This document shows, one piece after another, positions 9,298-17,941 of a stretch of DNA of 64,000 nt. This DNA is from Serinicoccus sediminis (GTDB lineage: Bacteria; Actinomycetota; Actinomycetes; Actinomycetales; Dermatophilaceae). The DNA lies in NCBI RefSeq assembly GCF_004153545.1, contig NZ_SDVA01000006.1, positions 1 through 64,000 on the forward strand. The letters run 5' to 3'. Positions within the stretch are counted from its first letter, which is position 1, and the number at the start of each line of letters is the position of its first letter. A program made the position numbers and the translations under genes. The notes beneath the pieces are model-generated. The model worked only from the letters and a program-made list of their open reading frames with translations. It was not told the DNA's origin and searched no databases.

Positions 9298-9303
9298 AGT
9301 CTA
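9298..9303 (-). promoter_or_regulatory. -10 element TAGACT for the zinc-ribbon/prfC/merR operon
   Basis: TAGACT on the minus strand ends 7 nt before ATG 9290, the leaderless geometry seen repeatedly in this window. No clear -35 is seen. Confidence 0.5.
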
Positions 9304-9312
9304 ACGTTGCGG

Positions 9313-9318
9313 TAGAGT
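9313..9318 (+). promoter_or_regulatory. Possible -10 element TAGAGT for the SulP gene
   Basis: TAGAGT on the plus strand lies only 9 bp from the divergent TAGACT, so the two promoters would overlap. If used, the transcript would carry a 5' leader of about 125 nt containing the 9326-9352 hairpin. Confidence 0.35.
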
Positions 9319-9325
9319 TGATGAC

Positions 9326-9352
9326 GCAGCGATGGCGTGCAGCCATCGCTGC
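9326..9352. promoter_or_regulatory. Perfect 11-bp inverted repeat between divergent operons
   Basis: GCAGCGATGGC (9326-9336) and GCCATCGCTGC (9342-9352) are perfect inverted copies around a 5-nt loop. The site is in the control region between the prfC operon and the SulP gene. It may be a dimeric regulator's operator or an RNA hairpin in the SulP leader. Confidence 0.5.
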
Positions 9353-9451
9353 TGCGGTGTCCGGGCCCTGATGCCCTGTGCCCGCCCCCTGCTGACGCCG
9401 CCGTCGCCCCCAAATTCTTCGACCTGATCCCGCTATGCCCCGAGGAGCCCC

Positions 9452-11011
9452 ATGACCGAGCCGACCACCACCACGGTCGCCACCGAACCCCATACCCACG
9501 TGGTGCCCGAGGCCGGCGAGCGGGAGACTTCCACCCGCGCTGCCCTCCGCAACCCCCGCCGGCTCCGGACCGAGGTGCTCGCCGGTCTCGTCGTCGCCCT
9601 CGCACTGATCCCCGAGGCGATCAGCTTCTCCATCATCGCCGGGGTCGACCCGCGGGTCGGACTCTTCTCCAGCTTCGTCATGGCCGTCACCATCGCCTTC
9701 GTCGGCGGCCGCCCGGCGATGATCACCGCCGCGACCGGGGCCATCGCCCTGGTCATCGCCCCGGTCGCCCGCGAGTACGGGCTCGACTACTTCATCGCTA
9801 CCGTCCTGCTCGCAGGTGTGCTGCAGATCGTGCTCGCGGTCCTGGGGGTGGCCAAGCTCATGCGGTTCATCCCCCGCATGGTCATGGTCGGCTTCGTCAA
9901 CGCCCTGGCCATCCTCATCTTCATGGCCCAGATCCCCTACCTCATCGACGTGCCCTGGCTGGTCTACCCCATGGTCGCCCTGGGGCTGCTCATCATGGTC
10001 GGCCTCCCGCGCCTGACCACCGCCGTCCCCGCCCCGCTCGTCGCGATTGTCGTCATCACCGCCCTGGCCTGGGCGGCCGGCTGGCAGCTGCCCGACGTCT
10101 CCGACCAGGGCGAGCTGCCCCGCTCGCTGCCCGAGCTGTTCATCCCGAACGTGCCCCTCACCTTGGAGACCCTGCAGATCATCGGCCCCTACGCCCTGGC
10201 CATGGCCCTGGTCGGCCTGCTCGAGTCGCTGATGACCGCCAAGCTCGTCGACGGCGTCACCGACACGCACAGCAACAAGACCCGCGAGAGCTGGGGCCTG
10301 GGCGTGGCCAACCTCGCCTCCGGCTTCTTCGGTGGCATGGGCGGCTGCGCGATGATCGGCCAGACCATGATCAACGTCAAGGTCTCCGGCGCGCGCACCC
10401 GGATCTCGACCTTCCTGGCCGGGGTGTTCCTGCTCGCCCTCGTGGTCGGTGCCGGACCGGCCGTCGGCATGATCCCGATGGCCGCGCTCGTGGCCGTCAT
10501 GATCATGGTGTCCGTCGCCACCTTCGACTGGCACAGCGTCCACCCGGGCACCTTGCGCCAGATGCCCTACAGCGAGAACCTCGTCATGGTCCTCACCGTC
10601 GTGGTCACCGTCGTGACCCACAACCTCGCCTACGGCGTGCTCGTTGGCGTCAACGCCGCGATCATCCTCTTCGCCCGTCGCGTGGCCCACTTCGCCTCCG
10701 TCGACAAGGTGATCGAGACCGATGTCGACGGCGACGGAACCCCCGACGTCCGCACCTACAAGGTCTCCGGCGAACTGTTCTTCGCCACCAGCAACGATCT
10801 CACCTACCAGTTCGACTACGCCGGTGACCCGCAGAAGGTCGTCATCGACCTCTCGGACAGCCACATCTGGGACGCCTCCACCGTCGCCGCCCTGGACGCC
10901 GTCCAGACCAAGTACGACCGCCTCGGGAAGAAGGTCGAGATCACCGGCCTCAACTGGTCCTCCGCGGCCCGTCACGGACAGCTCACGGGCAAGCTGGGGG
11001 ACGGGCACTGA
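9452..11011 (+). CDS. SulP-family anion transporter with C-terminal STAS domain
   Basis: About 519 aa. The membrane part (residues about 40-400) is a SulP permease: [34 protein letters not shown] is the characteristic first-helix region. The C-terminal STAS domain (about 420-515) contains [20 protein letters not shown], the phospho-acceptor-like loop found in SulP carriers. Family members import sulfate, bicarbonate or dicarboxylates; the substrate is not decidable here. ATG 9452 is preceded by GAGGAG at 9442-9447, a good ribosome site. It is divergent from the prfC operon and has a long leader with a hairpin. The next feature downstream is the tRNA-Pro terminator. Confidence 0.9.
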   Translation: MTEPTTTTVATEPHTHVVPEAGERETSTRAALRNPRRLRTEVLAGLVVALALIPEAISFSIIAGVDPRVGLFSSFVMAVTIAFVGGRPAMITAATGAIALVIAPVAREYGLDYFIATVLLAGVLQIVLAVLGVAKLMRFIPRMVMVGFVNALAILIFMAQIPYLIDVPWLVYPMVALGLLIMVGLPRLTTAVPAPLVAIVVITALAWAAGWQLPDVSDQGELPRSLPELFIPNVPLTLETLQIIGPYALAMALVGLLESLMTAKLVDGVTDTHSNKTRESWGLGVANLASGFFGGMGGCAMIGQTMINVKVSGARTRISTFLAGVFLLALVVGAGPAVGMIPMAALVAVMIMVSVATFDWHSVHPGTLRQMPYSENLVMVLTVVVTVVTHNLAYGVLVGVNAAIILFARRVAHFASVDKVIETDVDGDGTPDVRTYKVSGELFFATSNDLTYQFDYAGDPQKVVIDLSDSHIWDASTVAALDAVQTKYDRLGKKVEITGLNWSSAARHGQLTGKLGDGH

Positions 11012-11090
11012 GCCGGTGGACGACCGAATCGGCACCGGGCGCCCGCGTCCATGCCCCCTGATCTCCAGGCACGTTCAAGGCACGAAGCGC

Positions 11091-11138
11091 AAGAAAAGAG
11101 GGCCGTTGAACCCGCGTTTCCGCAGGTCAACGGCCCTC
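11091..11138 (-). terminator. Rho-independent terminator of tRNA-Pro
   Basis: A 12-bp perfect stem (arms 11098-11109 and 11127-11138, GAGGGCCGTTGA and its complement) is followed on the minus strand by TTTTCTT (11097-11091). It is placed directly downstream of the tRNA. Confidence 0.85.
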
Positions 11139-11146
11139 CCGTGCCA

Positions 11147-11223
<77 letters not shown>

Positions 11224-11323
11224 TGGCTCGTGCGCGGGCCCGACCGGGCCGCACGCAGCGTCCGCAAGGATAGCCCACGCCGACCGTCGCGGCTAAATCC
11301 GTGGGACTGTCCGAGGGCACCCG

Positions 11324-11329
11324 TAGGTT
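11324..11329 (+). promoter_or_regulatory. -10 element TAGGTT (leaderless start)
   Basis: TAGGTT ends 6 nt before ATG 11336 of the AAA ATPase gene, with no Shine-Dalgarno between them. Confidence 0.55.
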
Positions 11330-11335
11330 GGTGGC

Positions 11336-12781
11336 ATGGACGACGACGTCAGGGGGTTCCTCCACAGCTTCGCGGAGCTGGTGGAGATGGCGCACCGCTC
11401 GATGGGGGCGCAGGACGGTGAGCCGCTCGCGGACCGGTTGACGGCATACCTCGGCACCCCGGTCGCCGACGTGGCCGTCGTGACCGAGGAGGTGATGAAC
11501 CACCGGTACGCCGACTGGGACGTCGCGCTGGCGGAGGTCGCGGGGCGGGACCCGCAGGCCGCGGAGGTGGGGGTCGGTGGTGGTGACATGCGCCATCACG
11601 TGTCTCTCGGGGACCTCGTGGGCAGTGGCCACGGCCGGGCGTCCGTCGGCCAGGTGGACTACGTCTCCGTCGCGGTCGGCCCGCAGGAGCACCGGCGGGC
11701 GATCGGGCTGGGTCTGCGCCTCTTCCGGTATGCCGGGCACCCCGTCGTGGTGATGCAGCGCAAGGGCAACCCGCAGTACGGCCGTGACCGAGGGACCCTG
11801 GAGCTGCTGTGCGTCGACGAGGACACCCGGACAGCCCTTCTCGACGAGCTGCGCGCCGTGGCGCTGGAGCGCAGCGTGCTGCGGGGGCAGGTCATCGCCT
11901 TCGAGTCCTCGGGGTACGGCCCGGAGGCGCAGGGCGTGACCTTCCTCCCTCGACCCGACGTCGGCGAGGACCAGGTCGTGCTGCCGCACGGGTCGCTCGA
12001 CCGGATCACCGCGCACGTGAGCGGCATCGCCGAGCACGCCGACACCCTCCGACGTCACGGCCAGCACCTCAAGCGCGGTCTCCTCCTCTACGGTCCGCCG
12101 GGCACCGGCAAGACCCACACGGTCCGGCACCTCGTCTCCCGCAGCCCGGACCACACGGTGGTGCTGCTGGCCGGCGAGTCGCTGGGCTACATCTCGCTGG
12201 CCGCCTCGTTGGCCCGTGCCCTGCAACCCGCCGTCGTGGTCCTGGAGGACTGCGACCTGGTCGCCGAGGACCGGAGCATGGGGCCTGGTGGACGTCCGTT
12301 GCTCTTCGAGGTCCTCGACGCCATGGACGGCCTCGACAGCGACGCCGACGTGACCTTCCTGCTCACCACCAACCGGGCCCAGGCCCTGGAGCGCGCGCTG
12401 GTCCAGCGCCCCGGCCGGGTGGACCTCGCGGTGGAGATCCCGCTGCCCGACGAGGCAGGACGCCGCCGGCTGCTCGAGCTCTACCAGGCCGACCTCGCCT
12501 TCGGGGAGGAGGCGCTGGCGGAGGCCGCGCACCGGACGGAGGGGATGACAGCCTCCTTCGTCAAGGAGCTGGTGCGACGCGCCGTCCTGCTGGCGGCGAT
12601 GTCCGCGCAGGAGCCGGGGGACGAGCACCTGCGCGAGGCCCTCGACGGGCTGCTCACCAGCCAGGAGGAGCTCACCAGGGTCTTGCTCGGCAACAGCAGG
12701 CCCGGAGACGTCGAGGGTTCCATGGCACCGGGGATGACCGCCTGGGAGGAGGGAGGCGGGTGTGGCGACCCCTACGGCTGA
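11336..12781 (+). CDS. AAA+ ATPase, Cdc48/FtsH-like module
   Basis: About 481 aa. The first 220 residues have no recognised domain. Then a single AAA+ module: Walker [14 protein letters not shown] near residue 245, Walker B VVVLEDCDLVAED near 300, sensor-1 FLLTTNRAQALERAL and the arginine finger in QRPGRVD. The Walker B region reads LEDCD instead of the usual DEID. Such single-module proteins are ATP-driven unfoldases or chaperones with unknown clients; no protease domain is attached. The gene appears leaderless from TAGGTT. Its 3' end overlaps the convergent metallophosphoesterase gene by 10 bp. Confidence 0.8.
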   Translation: MDDDVRGFLHSFAELVEMAHRSMGAQDGEPLADRLTAYLGTPVADVAVVTEEVMNHRYADWDVALAEVAGRDPQAAEVGVGGGDMRHHVSLGDLVGSGHGRASVGQVDYVSVAVGPQEHRRAIGLGLRLFRYAGHPVVVMQRKGNPQYGRDRGTLELLCVDEDTRTALLDELRAVALERSVLRGQVIAFESSGYGPEAQGVTFLPRPDVGEDQVVLPHGSLDRITAHVSGIAEHADTLRRHGQHLKRGLLLYGPPGTGKTHTVRHLVSRSPDHTVVLLAGESLGYISLAASLARALQPAVVVLEDCDLVAEDRSMGPGGRPLLFEVLDAMDGLDSDADVTFLLTTNRAQALERALVQRPGRVDLAVEIPLPDEAGRRRLLELYQADLAFGEEALAEAAHRTEGMTASFVKELVRRAVLLAAMSAQEPGDEHLREALDGLLTSQEELTRVLLGNSRPGDVEGSMAPGMTAWEEGGGCGDPYG

Positions 12782-13761
12782 GCGCGCCCAGGCGCGGTGA
12801 GGGTCAGCAGCGTCGCCTCGGGCCGGCAGCAGAAGCGGAACGGCGTGTAGGGGTTGCCGCCGAGCCCGGCCGAGACGTGCAACCACGCGGCGCCCGGGGG
12901 CACGGCGCCGCGCGCTGACCGGGCGCGGCGTGGTGAGGGGGCCGAGCCCGCACCCGGCCACCAGCGGGACAGCCCTCGGGCCCGGGAGGTGTCGAGGTCG
13001 CAGTTGGTGACGAGCGCGCCATACCCCGGCACCCGCAGCTGCCCGCCGTGGGTGTGCCCGGCGATGAGCAGCCGGGCACCGTCCGCGGCCATCGGGTCGA
13101 GCACCCGTCGGTACGGCGCGTGCGTGACGCCGATGGTGAGGTCCGCGCCAGGATCGGCCGGTGCCGACACCCGGGCGTAGTCGTCGAGCCCGAGGTGGGC
13201 GTCGTCGGTCCCGACCAGCTCGAGGGTGACCCCGCCGGTCTCGATGCGGACGCGGCGGTGGGCGAGGTCGACCCAGCCGCGTGCCGTGAGCCCGTCGACG
13301 AGGTCCTGGGTGGGGAGCCGCTGCGGGGTGAGGTCGGCACCCTTGCGATGGCTGTCGTTGATGTAGCGCAGGGGGTTCTTCGCCGTGGGTGGGTAGTAGT
13401 CGTTCGAGCCCAGGACGAAGGCCCCCGGGCGGTCGAGCAGGGCACCGTAGGTGTCGAGCGCAGCCGGCACGGCGTCCAGGGCGGCCAGGTGGTCGCCGGT
13501 GTGGACCACGAGGTCGGGCTCCAGCTGGGCGAGGCCACGGACCCAGGCGCGCTTGCGGGCCTGCCGCGGCACGAGGTGCAGGTCGGACAGGTGCAGCACC
13601 CGCAGATCGGGCGCACCGGGCGGTAGGCAGGGCACGGTCTGCTCCCGCAGGGCGAACCACCGCGGCTCCACCCAGGTGGCGTAGGCCACCAGCCCCGCAC
13701 CGACGACCGAGCCGGCGGCGAGGGTGGTGCCGAGCGATCGGCGGACGGAGGAGGTCGTCAT
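12772..13761 (-). CDS. Membrane-anchored metallophosphoesterase
   Basis: About 329 aa. A hydrophobic N-terminal segment (residues about 7-28) suggests a membrane anchor. The calcineurin-like motifs are present: LHLSDLHL (D-x-H), VVHTGDHLA (GDx), LGSNDYY (GNx(H/D) position reads GSND) and AGHTHGGQLRVPGY (GHxH). This is the YkuE/Rv3683-like group of secreted phosphoesterases, some acting on UDP-sugars or lipid pyrophosphates; the substrate is unknown. It follows yqeY by 20 nt on the same strand, so the two are probably one operon. It overlaps the AAA gene tail to tail. Confidence 0.85.
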   Translation of the reverse strand: MTTSSVRRSLGTTLAAGSVVGAGLVAYATWVEPRWFALREQTVPCLPPGAPDLRVLHLSDLHLVPRQARKRAWVRGLAQLEPDLVVHTGDHLAALDAVPAALDTYGALLDRPGAFVLGSNDYYPPTAKNPLRYINDSHRKGADLTPQRLPTQDLVDGLTARGWVDLAHRRVRIETGGVTLELVGTDDAHLGLDDYARVSAPADPGADLTIGVTHAPYRRVLDPMAADGARLLIAGHTHGGQLRVPGYGALVTNCDLDTSRARGLSRWWPGAGSAPSPRRARSARGAVPPGAAWLHVSAGLGGNPYTPFRFCCRPEATLLTLTAPGRAQP

Positions 13762-13781
13762 CGGGTGCGCGCCGGGGACGC

Positions 13782-14246
13782 TCAGGCGCCCAGCGCCTGC
13801 CTCACCGCGGCGGCGACCCGGCCACCCTCGGCGCGGCCGGCCACCCGCGGCTGCAGCACCTTCATCACCCCGCCCATCCCGCGCATGTCGGTGGCGCCGG
13901 TCTCGGAGACCGCCGCGCGCGCGAGCTCGTCGAGCTCCTCGTCGCTGAGCTGGGCGGGCAGGTATGCCTCCAGCACCTCCAGCTCGGCCTCCTCCTGGGC
14001 CGCGAGCTCGGGACGGTTGGCCCCGGTATAGGCCTCGGCCGCCTCGCGGCGCTTCTTGGCCTCCTTGGTGATGACGCGGAGCACCTCGTCGTCGGAGAGC
14101 TCGCGCGCCTGCTTGCCGGCGACCTCCTCGGTCGTCACGGCGGAGAGCGTCATGCGCAGCGTGCCCGCCCGCACCTTGTCCTGCGCGCGCATGGCGGCGG
14201 TGAGGTCCTGCTGGAGGGTGGCCTTGAGGCCGGTCTGCTCGGTCAT
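13782..14246 (-). CDS. GatB/YqeY domain protein
   Basis: About 154 aa, usual YqeY length. LQQDLTAAMRAQDKVRAGTLRMTLSA and the C-terminal GATDMRGMGGVMKVLQPRVAGRAEGGRVAAAV are the conserved YqeY/GatB tail-like helices. The family resembles the tRNA-binding C-terminal domain of amidotransferase subunit B but is free-standing; its role is not firmly known. ATG 14246 has no clear Shine-Dalgarno. The gene is separated from the upstream penicillin-binding protein by a 22-bp tandem repeat region and is followed by the metallophosphoesterase. Confidence 0.88.
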   Translation of the reverse strand: MTEQTGLKATLQQDLTAAMRAQDKVRAGTLRMTLSAVTTEEVAGKQARELSDDEVLRVITKEAKKRREAAEAYTGANRPELAAQEEAELEVLEAYLPAQLSDEELDELARAAVSETGATDMRGMGGVMKVLQPRVAGRAEGGRVAAAVRQALGA

Positions 14247-14317
14247 GTCCGCCAGTGTCTCACCCCGGCCGGGAACCTTCTGCGGGATTCCGGAGGCCGT
14301 GAGTGGTCGCCTGTCAC

Positions 14318-14444
14318 GCGTCCGGTGCGGCCTGGCGGCGCGTCCTGTGCGGCCTGGCGGCGCGTCCGGTGCGGCCTGGCGGCGCGTCCGGTGCGGCCTG
14401 GCGGCGCGTCCGGTGTGACCTGGCGACGCGTCCTGTGCGAGATC
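14318..14444. repeat. 22-bp tandem repeat, nearly 6 copies
   Basis: The unit GCGTCCGGTGCGGCCTGGCG plus GC repeats from 14318 with period 22. Copies 1-4 are nearly identical (C to T changes), copy 5 is diverged, and copy 6 is partial and runs into the stop codon region of the penicillin-binding protein gene. No gene fits it. Confidence 0.85.
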
Positions 14445-17172
14445 AGCCGTTGCCGTTGCCGTTGCCGCCGCCGCCGTTGCCGCCGCCGTTGCCGTCGTCG
14501 TCCTGGCCGGGCGGGTCGGTGCCCGGCGGCTCGTCGGGCGGGCCGGGCGTCGGGGCCGGTGCCGGCTCAGGATCCTGGGTGGGTTCCGGCTCGGGCTCGG
14601 GCTCCGGCTCGGGGCTGGGCTCCGGCTCCGGAGAGGGCTGCGGCTGCGGGGACGGAGAGGGCTGCGGCTGCGGCGGGGGAGGCGGCTGCGGCTGGGTCTG
14701 CCGCGGGGCCGCCTGCGCGGGTGCCGGTGGCGGTGCCGCGGCCTGCTGGATCCCGTTGGACACGTGCAGGGTCAGGGGGTCGGACGTCCGCACGGAGGAC
14801 CCCACCCCCGGGGTGGTGTAGACGACCGTGCCCTCGGGGCGGCTCGAGGCGACCCGGACGACGGCGCCGGTCAGACCGGCGTCCTCCAGACGCTCCTGCG
14901 CCTCGTCGACCGGAAGTCCGACGACCCGGGGGATCGTCACGCGCTTGCCGTTGAGGATCTCGTTGGACGGCTCGTCCCACTCCTCGACGTCCATGCCCTC
15001 CGAGGCGACCTCCATGATCCGCTTCCACGTCGGCGCGGCGAGCGAGGACCCGAAGAGCGGACCCTCGATGTAGCGGCCGTTGATCGTGATGTCGACGAGG
15101 TCGTCGTCGTAGCGGGCGCCGGCGGGCACGTTGCCCACGAAGACCGCCGTCGACAGCTGGGGGGTGAACCCGGCGAACCAGGTGTTGGTCGAGTCGTTGT
15201 TGGTGCCGGTCTTGCCGCCGGCCGGACGGTCGTCGTCCAGGATGGCCTGCCAGCCCGAGCCCTCCATGCTGACGACGCCCTCCAGGAGCTCCACGGCGCC
15301 GAGCGCGACGTCCTCGTCGATGACCCGCTCGCACTCCGGCAGCTCCAGCGGCAGCTCCTCGCCGTCGGCGTCGAGCACCTGGGTGACCGGCACCGGCGGG
15401 CAGTAGATGCCGCCCGAGGCGAAGGTCGCGTACGACGCGGCCACGGTGAGCGGGCTGGCCGTGTCGGCGCCCAGCACCAGCGACGGGGCGAGGGTGGTCT
15501 CGGCGTTGCCGGGGTCGAGCCCGTAGTCCTGGCCGTTGGCGGCGTGCAGGCCCATCTCGGTCATGGTCTCGGCGATGTCGCACGTCCCGACCTGCGAGGC
15601 GAGGGTGGCGAACGCGGTGTTGACCGAGAGGGCCGACGCCTTGCGCAGGGTGATCTCGTCGACGTGGTTCTCGTCGTTGGCGTTGCGGACCGCCCAGTGG
15701 TCCTCGCCGATCGTGCAGCCCTCGTCGAAGTCGTCGCGGAAGAAGATGCCGGCCGGGAAGACCTCGTCGGCCGGGGGGTATGACGTGGGCCGGTCCTCCG
15801 GGTCCTCGAGCCAGACGTTGCCGAAGGTGCTGTCCTCCGGCTCGCGCACCCGGATGTCGGCCTCGACCGGCACGCCCTTCTCCAGCGCGTCCACCAAGGT
15901 GTACGCCTTCGCGATCGAGCCGATCGCCATACCCCCGGGGCCGCCGTAGGCGTTGTCGACGTTCCAGTTGACCGAGGTCTCCCGGACCTTGTCGTTGGTG
16001 CCCTCCAGGTCGTACTGGGAGGACTGGTTGAAGGCGAGGATCTTGCCGGTGCCGGGCTCCACGACGCTGGCGGCCGAGCCGAGGAAGTACTCGTTGCCCC
16101 GCGGGGTCGCGTCCCGCAGGATGTCCTTCATCTCGCCCGAGAGCTCGAGGTCGAGGGTGGTCTGGACGGTGAGCCCGTTGGTGGTGAGGTTCTCCAGCCG
16201 CTCGTCCCGGGTCTTGCCCAGGGCCGGCTGCTCCAGCAGCCAGGCCTCGACGTAGTCGCAGAAGTAGGGGTTGGCCGAGCGCAGGCAGGAGCGCTGGCTG
16301 TCCCGGATCTCGAGCATGTCCTCGACCTGCTGGGAGCGGGCCTCCTCCAGCTCCTCCTCGGTGATCATGCCCTGGTCACGCATGTTGCCGAGCACGACGT
16401 CGCGCCGGGCCTGGGCCAGCTCGGGGTTGGCCACCGGGTTGGTGTTGCTCGGCGAGCGCACGACCCCTGCCAGCAGCGCCGCCTGGGAGACCGTGAGGTC
16501 CTCGGCGTTGACGTTGAAGTAGTGCCGGGCGGCCGCCTCGACGCCGTAGACGTTGTCACCGTAGAACGCGAGGTTGAGGTAGCCGACGAGGATCTCGTCC
16601 TTGGTGAGCCGCTCCTCGAGGGTGATGGCGTACTTCAGCTCGCGCAGCTTGCGGACGTAGCCCTCCATCCCCGAGCGGGCCTGCGTCTGCGCGTAGGCCG
16701 CGGCGTCGTCCTCCTTGATCGCCTGCTGCTGCAGCGCCAGCTTGATGTACTGCTGCGTGAGGGTCGAGCCACCCTGCGTGGTGTCGGTCGTGGTGTTCTG
16801 GACCACCGCCCGCGCCAGCGCCTCGACGTCGGCACCGCCGTGCTGGAAGAAGCGCTCGTCCTCGATGGCGACCTGCGCGTCCTTCATGTTCTGGCTGATC
16901 TCGTCGCTCTCGACGATGATGCGGTTCTGCGTCGCCGGGGTGGCGAGGATGGTGCCGTCCGCGGCGAGGATGCGCGACTGCTGGGCCAGCGGGTTCTGCT
17001 CCAGGTCGCCCGGCAGCTCCTCGAACATGCTCACGCTCTCCCGGGCGGCGAGCCCGGTGGCCCCGACCACCGGCGCCAGCAGACCGGCGCCGATGATCCC
17101 CATGAGGACCGAGACGGCGAGGAAGACCCCGAGCAGGGAGGTCACCCGTGCGACAGTGAGAGCAGAGCGCAT
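14443..17172 (-). CDS. Class A penicillin-binding protein with PASTA domain (PonA-like)
   Basis: About 909 aa. A bifunctional peptidoglycan glycosyltransferase/transpeptidase. One membrane helix (residues about 10-40) is followed by the GT51 domain with EDERFF near residue 105 and GGSTLTQQ near 135. The transpeptidase has SIAK near 420 (active Ser), SVN near 517 and KTGT near 654. One PASTA domain follows (about 745-805), then a long Gln/Pro and Pro/Glu tail ending in a Gly/Asn-rich stretch. PASTA domains bind uncrosslinked wall fragments. I choose ATG 17172 because TACCGT (17180-17185, minus) lies 7 nt upstream, suggesting a leaderless mRNA; GTG 17181 is the alternative. Confidence 0.92.
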   Translation of the reverse strand: MRSALTVARVTSLLGVFLAVSVLMGIIGAGLLAPVVGATGLAARESVSMFEELPGDLEQNPLAQQSRILAADGTILATPATQNRIIVESDEISQNMKDAQVAIEDERFFQHGGADVEALARAVVQNTTTDTTQGGSTLTQQYIKLALQQQAIKEDDAAAYAQTQARSGMEGYVRKLRELKYAITLEERLTKDEILVGYLNLAFYGDNVYGVEAAARHYFNVNAEDLTVSQAALLAGVVRSPSNTNPVANPELAQARRDVVLGNMRDQGMITEEELEEARSQQVEDMLEIRDSQRSCLRSANPYFCDYVEAWLLEQPALGKTRDERLENLTTNGLTVQTTLDLELSGEMKDILRDATPRGNEYFLGSAASVVEPGTGKILAFNQSSQYDLEGTNDKVRETSVNWNVDNAYGGPGGMAIGSIAKAYTLVDALEKGVPVEADIRVREPEDSTFGNVWLEDPEDRPTSYPPADEVFPAGIFFRDDFDEGCTIGEDHWAVRNANDENHVDEITLRKASALSVNTAFATLASQVGTCDIAETMTEMGLHAANGQDYGLDPGNAETTLAPSLVLGADTASPLTVAASYATFASGGIYCPPVPVTQVLDADGEELPLELPECERVIDEDVALGAVELLEGVVSMEGSGWQAILDDDRPAGGKTGTNNDSTNTWFAGFTPQLSTAVFVGNVPAGARYDDDLVDITINGRYIEGPLFGSSLAAPTWKRIMEVASEGMDVEEWDEPSNEILNGKRVTIPRVVGLPVDEAQERLEDAGLTGAVVRVASSRPEGTVVYTTPGVGSSVRTSDPLTLHVSNGIQQAAAPPPAPAQAAPRQTQPQPPPPPQPQPSPSPQPQPSPEPEPSPEPEPEPEPEPTQDPEPAPAPTPGPPDEPPGTDPPGQDDDGNGGGNGGGGNGNGNG

Positions 17173-17179
17173 ACCAGAC

Positions 17180-17185
17180 ACGGTA
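17180..17185 (-). promoter_or_regulatory. -10 element TACCGT for the penicillin-binding protein gene
   Basis: TACCGT on the minus strand ends 7 nt before ATG 17172. It helps decide the start in favour of that ATG over GTG 17181. Confidence 0.5.
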
Positions 17186-17261
17186 CGTGAAGAAACTGGG
17201 AGGTCCCCGACCCACGCCGCCGCCCCGGCGGGCGGGCGGTCCGCGCGACGGTCCCGGCCGG

Positions 17262-17267
17262 TAGGGT
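17262..17267 (+). promoter_or_regulatory. -10 element TAGGGT (leaderless start)
   Basis: TAGGGT ends exactly 6 nt before ATG 17274 and heads the four-gene plus-strand run to 19641. Confidence 0.6.
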
Positions 17268-17273
17268 CGGCCC

Positions 17274-17441
17274 ATGACTGTGCAGCAGTGGGAGTACGCG
17301 ACCGTTCCCCTCATGATCCACGCCACGAAGCAGATCCTCGACCAGTGGGGCGAGGACGGCTGGGAGCTCGTGCAGGTGGTGCCGGGGCCGGGGGACGGCA
17401 CCAACCTCGTGGCCTACCTCAAGCGTCCCAAGAACGCCTGA
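17274..17441 (+). CDS. Small DUF4177-like protein
   Basis: 55 aa: it begins MTVQQWEYATVPLM and includes ILDQWGEDGWELVQVV, the WEY...LN.xGxxGWELV pattern of DUF4177-type proteins. Its function is unknown. It is conserved in actinobacteria next to RidA and NUDIX genes. It starts directly at a leaderless promoter. The following RidA gene begins 10 nt after its stop. Confidence 0.8.
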   Translation: MTVQQWEYATVPLMIHATKQILDQWGEDGWELVQVVPGPGDGTNLVAYLKRPKNA

Positions 17442-17451
17442 GCGGGCCGCT

Positions 17452-17940
17452 GTGACCGACCCGCGCCAGGGCGCCGTCGAGAGCCGGCTGGCCGACCTCG
17501 GGCACCGGGTGCCCGAGGTCGCCGCGCCGGTCGCCGCCTACGTCCCCGCCGTCCAGCACGGCGACCTCGTCTTCACCTCCGGGCAGGTGCCCTTCGTCGA
17601 CGGCCGGCTGGAGCTGACCGGCAAGGTCGGCGACGGGCCCGGCCTGGTCGACGCCGAGGACGCCGCGCGCCTGGCCGGGGTGTGCGCGCTCAACGCGATC
17701 GCCGCGATCCGGTCGGTCGTCGGGGACCTCGACCGGGTCACCAGGGTGGTCAAGGTCGTCGGCTACGTCGCCAGCGACCCCGCCTTCACCGGTCAGCCTG
17801 CGGTCGTCAACGGTGCGTCCGAGCTGCTGGGCCACGCTTTCGGCGAGGCCGGCGTGCACGCCCGGTCGGCCGTCGGTGTCGCCGCCCTGCCCCTCGACGC
17901 CCCCGTCGAGGTAGAGGTCGTCGTCGCCGTCCGGGACTGA
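17452..17940 (+). CDS. RidA/YjgF-family protein
   Basis: About 162 aa. RidA enzymes hydrolyse reactive enamine/imine intermediates produced by PLP enzymes. LVFTSGQVPFVDG and the C-terminal ARSAVGVAALPLDAPVEVEVVVAV are typical. The archetypal catalytic Arg appears within the HARSAVGV segment. It is longer than E. coli RidA (about 128 aa) and belongs to the actinobacterial subgroup found in this operon. GTG 17452 is 10 nt after the preceding stop. Confidence 0.88.
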   Translation: MTDPRQGAVESRLADLGHRVPEVAAPVAAYVPAVQHGDLVFTSGQVPFVDGRLELTGKVGDGPGLVDAEDAARLAGVCALNAIAAIRSVVGDLDRVTRVVKVVGYVASDPAFTGQPAVVNGASELLGHAFGEAGVHARSAVGVAALPLDAPVEVEVVVAVRD

Positions 17941-17941
17941 C

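Noticed and set aside
14318-14444. Tandem repeats as a CRISPR or coding repeat
   Set aside because: The 22-bp units touch each other without spacers, and translations give no stable protein with supported start or homology.
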